Origin: Rhizobium sp. Q54
GTDB taxonomy: Bacteria; Pseudomonadota; Alphaproteobacteria; Rhizobiales; Beijerinckiaceae
DNA: 5,456 bases
Assembly (NCBI GenBank): GCA_945901195.1
Contig: CAMDKB010000319.1
Span: forward strand, 1-5,456
Direction: 5' to 3'
Below, piece after piece: positions 5,153 to 5,456 of the stretch. Made by a program: the position numbers and the translations under genes. Under the pieces are notes generated by a model that saw only the letters and a list, made by a program, of their open reading frames with translations, did no database searches and was not told where the DNA came from. Each line of letters opens with the position of its first letter. Within the stretch, counting starts at the first letter, position 1.

Positions 5153-5456
5153 ATGCGCGCCTGGTATTTTACCGAATTTCCCTACCCATACCTGCCGCCG
5201 TTCGAGGACGTATCCTCCATTCGCGTGAATCTGCCCAGCAAGCATTTCGATCCGCACATCGGGGCTGATCTCTACAATCGCTATCTTGACGAGCACATCA
5301 TCGCCGATGAGGCCGGGCTCGATCTGATGGTCAACGAGCATCACCAGACAGCCACATGCATCAACGCGGCAGCCACCCTCTCCCTCGCCATTCTGGCGCG
5401 CCAGACGAAAAATGCGCGTCTCCTGATCCTGGGAAATCCCATCGCCAATCGTGGCG
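5153..5456 (+). CDS. Luciferase-like flavin-dependent monooxygenase, C-terminus off the right edge
   Basis: Seen: 101 complete codons run to the window edge without a stop, starting MRAWYFTEFPYPYLPP. Residues 40-101 read as the first part of a luciferase-like TIM barrel: a helix with YLDEHIIADEAGLDLM, then NEHHQTATCINAA (61-73), then an Ala/Leu-rich helix and RLLILGNPIANRG (89-101). The EHH motif followed by a helix and a LxLGxPIxxR strand is typical of the bacterial luciferase-like monooxygenase superfamily. Known: these enzymes use reduced FMN or F420; alphaproteobacterial members are mostly FMN-dependent and are supplied by a separate reductase. Inferred: cytoplasmic oxidoreductase of unknown substrate; the cofactor and reaction cannot be told from this fragment. 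It has a strong ribosome binding site and lies 66 bp after moeA on the same strand. No signal peptide is visible. Confidence 0.82.
   Translation, partial: MRAWYFTEFPYPYLPPFEDVSSIRVNLPSKHFDPHIGADLYNRYLDEHIIADEAGLDLMVNEHHQTATCINAAATLSLAILARQTKNARLLILGNPIANRG

Overview
The window looks like a chromosomal segment of an alphaproteobacterium, most likely in or near the Hyphomicrobiales (Rhizobiales). The evidence is the gene order trpG-trpD-trpC-moaC-moeA on one strand, which is well known from alphaproteobacterial genomes, a GC-rich composition (about 60% by eye), and proteins of alphaproteobacterial character. A stand-alone trpG argues against lineages whose only anthranilate synthase is a fused TrpE-TrpG protein. 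The genus cannot be fixed from this sequence alone.

Layout. Positions 1-665 (minus strand) hold the N-terminal 221 residues of an apparently Tat-exported calcineurin-like metallophosphoesterase; its C-terminus lies off the left edge. Positions 666-828 are a divergent intergenic region with three copies of GACAG at an exact 11-bp period and an imperfect inverted repeat close to trpG. Positions 829-5086 (plus strand) hold trpG, trpD, trpC, moaC and moeA. Spacing tightens along the cluster: 53 bp, 28 bp, then a 4-bp ATGA overlap (trpC/moaC) and a 1-bp TAATG overlap (moaC/moeA). After a 66-bp gap, positions 5153-5456 hold the first 101 codons of a luciferase-like flavin-dependent monooxygenase that runs off the right edge.

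How the genes work together. TrpG supplies ammonia to TrpE, which is not in the window, to make anthranilate. TrpD adds the phosphoribosyl group, and TrpC closes the indole ring after isomerisation by TrpF, also absent here. MoaC and MoeA act early and late in molybdenum cofactor synthesis: MoaC in forming cyclic pyranopterin monophosphate, MoeA in inserting molybdate. The two pathways share no chemistry, but the overlapping start and stop codons suggest co-translation from one transcript. The flanking phosphoesterase and monooxygenase have no evident link to either pathway.

All five complete genes keep their key catalytic motifs, and no frameshift, insertion sequence, CRISPR array, tRNA or rRNA was seen. 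I found no convincing new biological system. The points most worth a second look are the helically phased repeats upstream of trpG and the unusual neighbours at both ends of an otherwise conserved operon.
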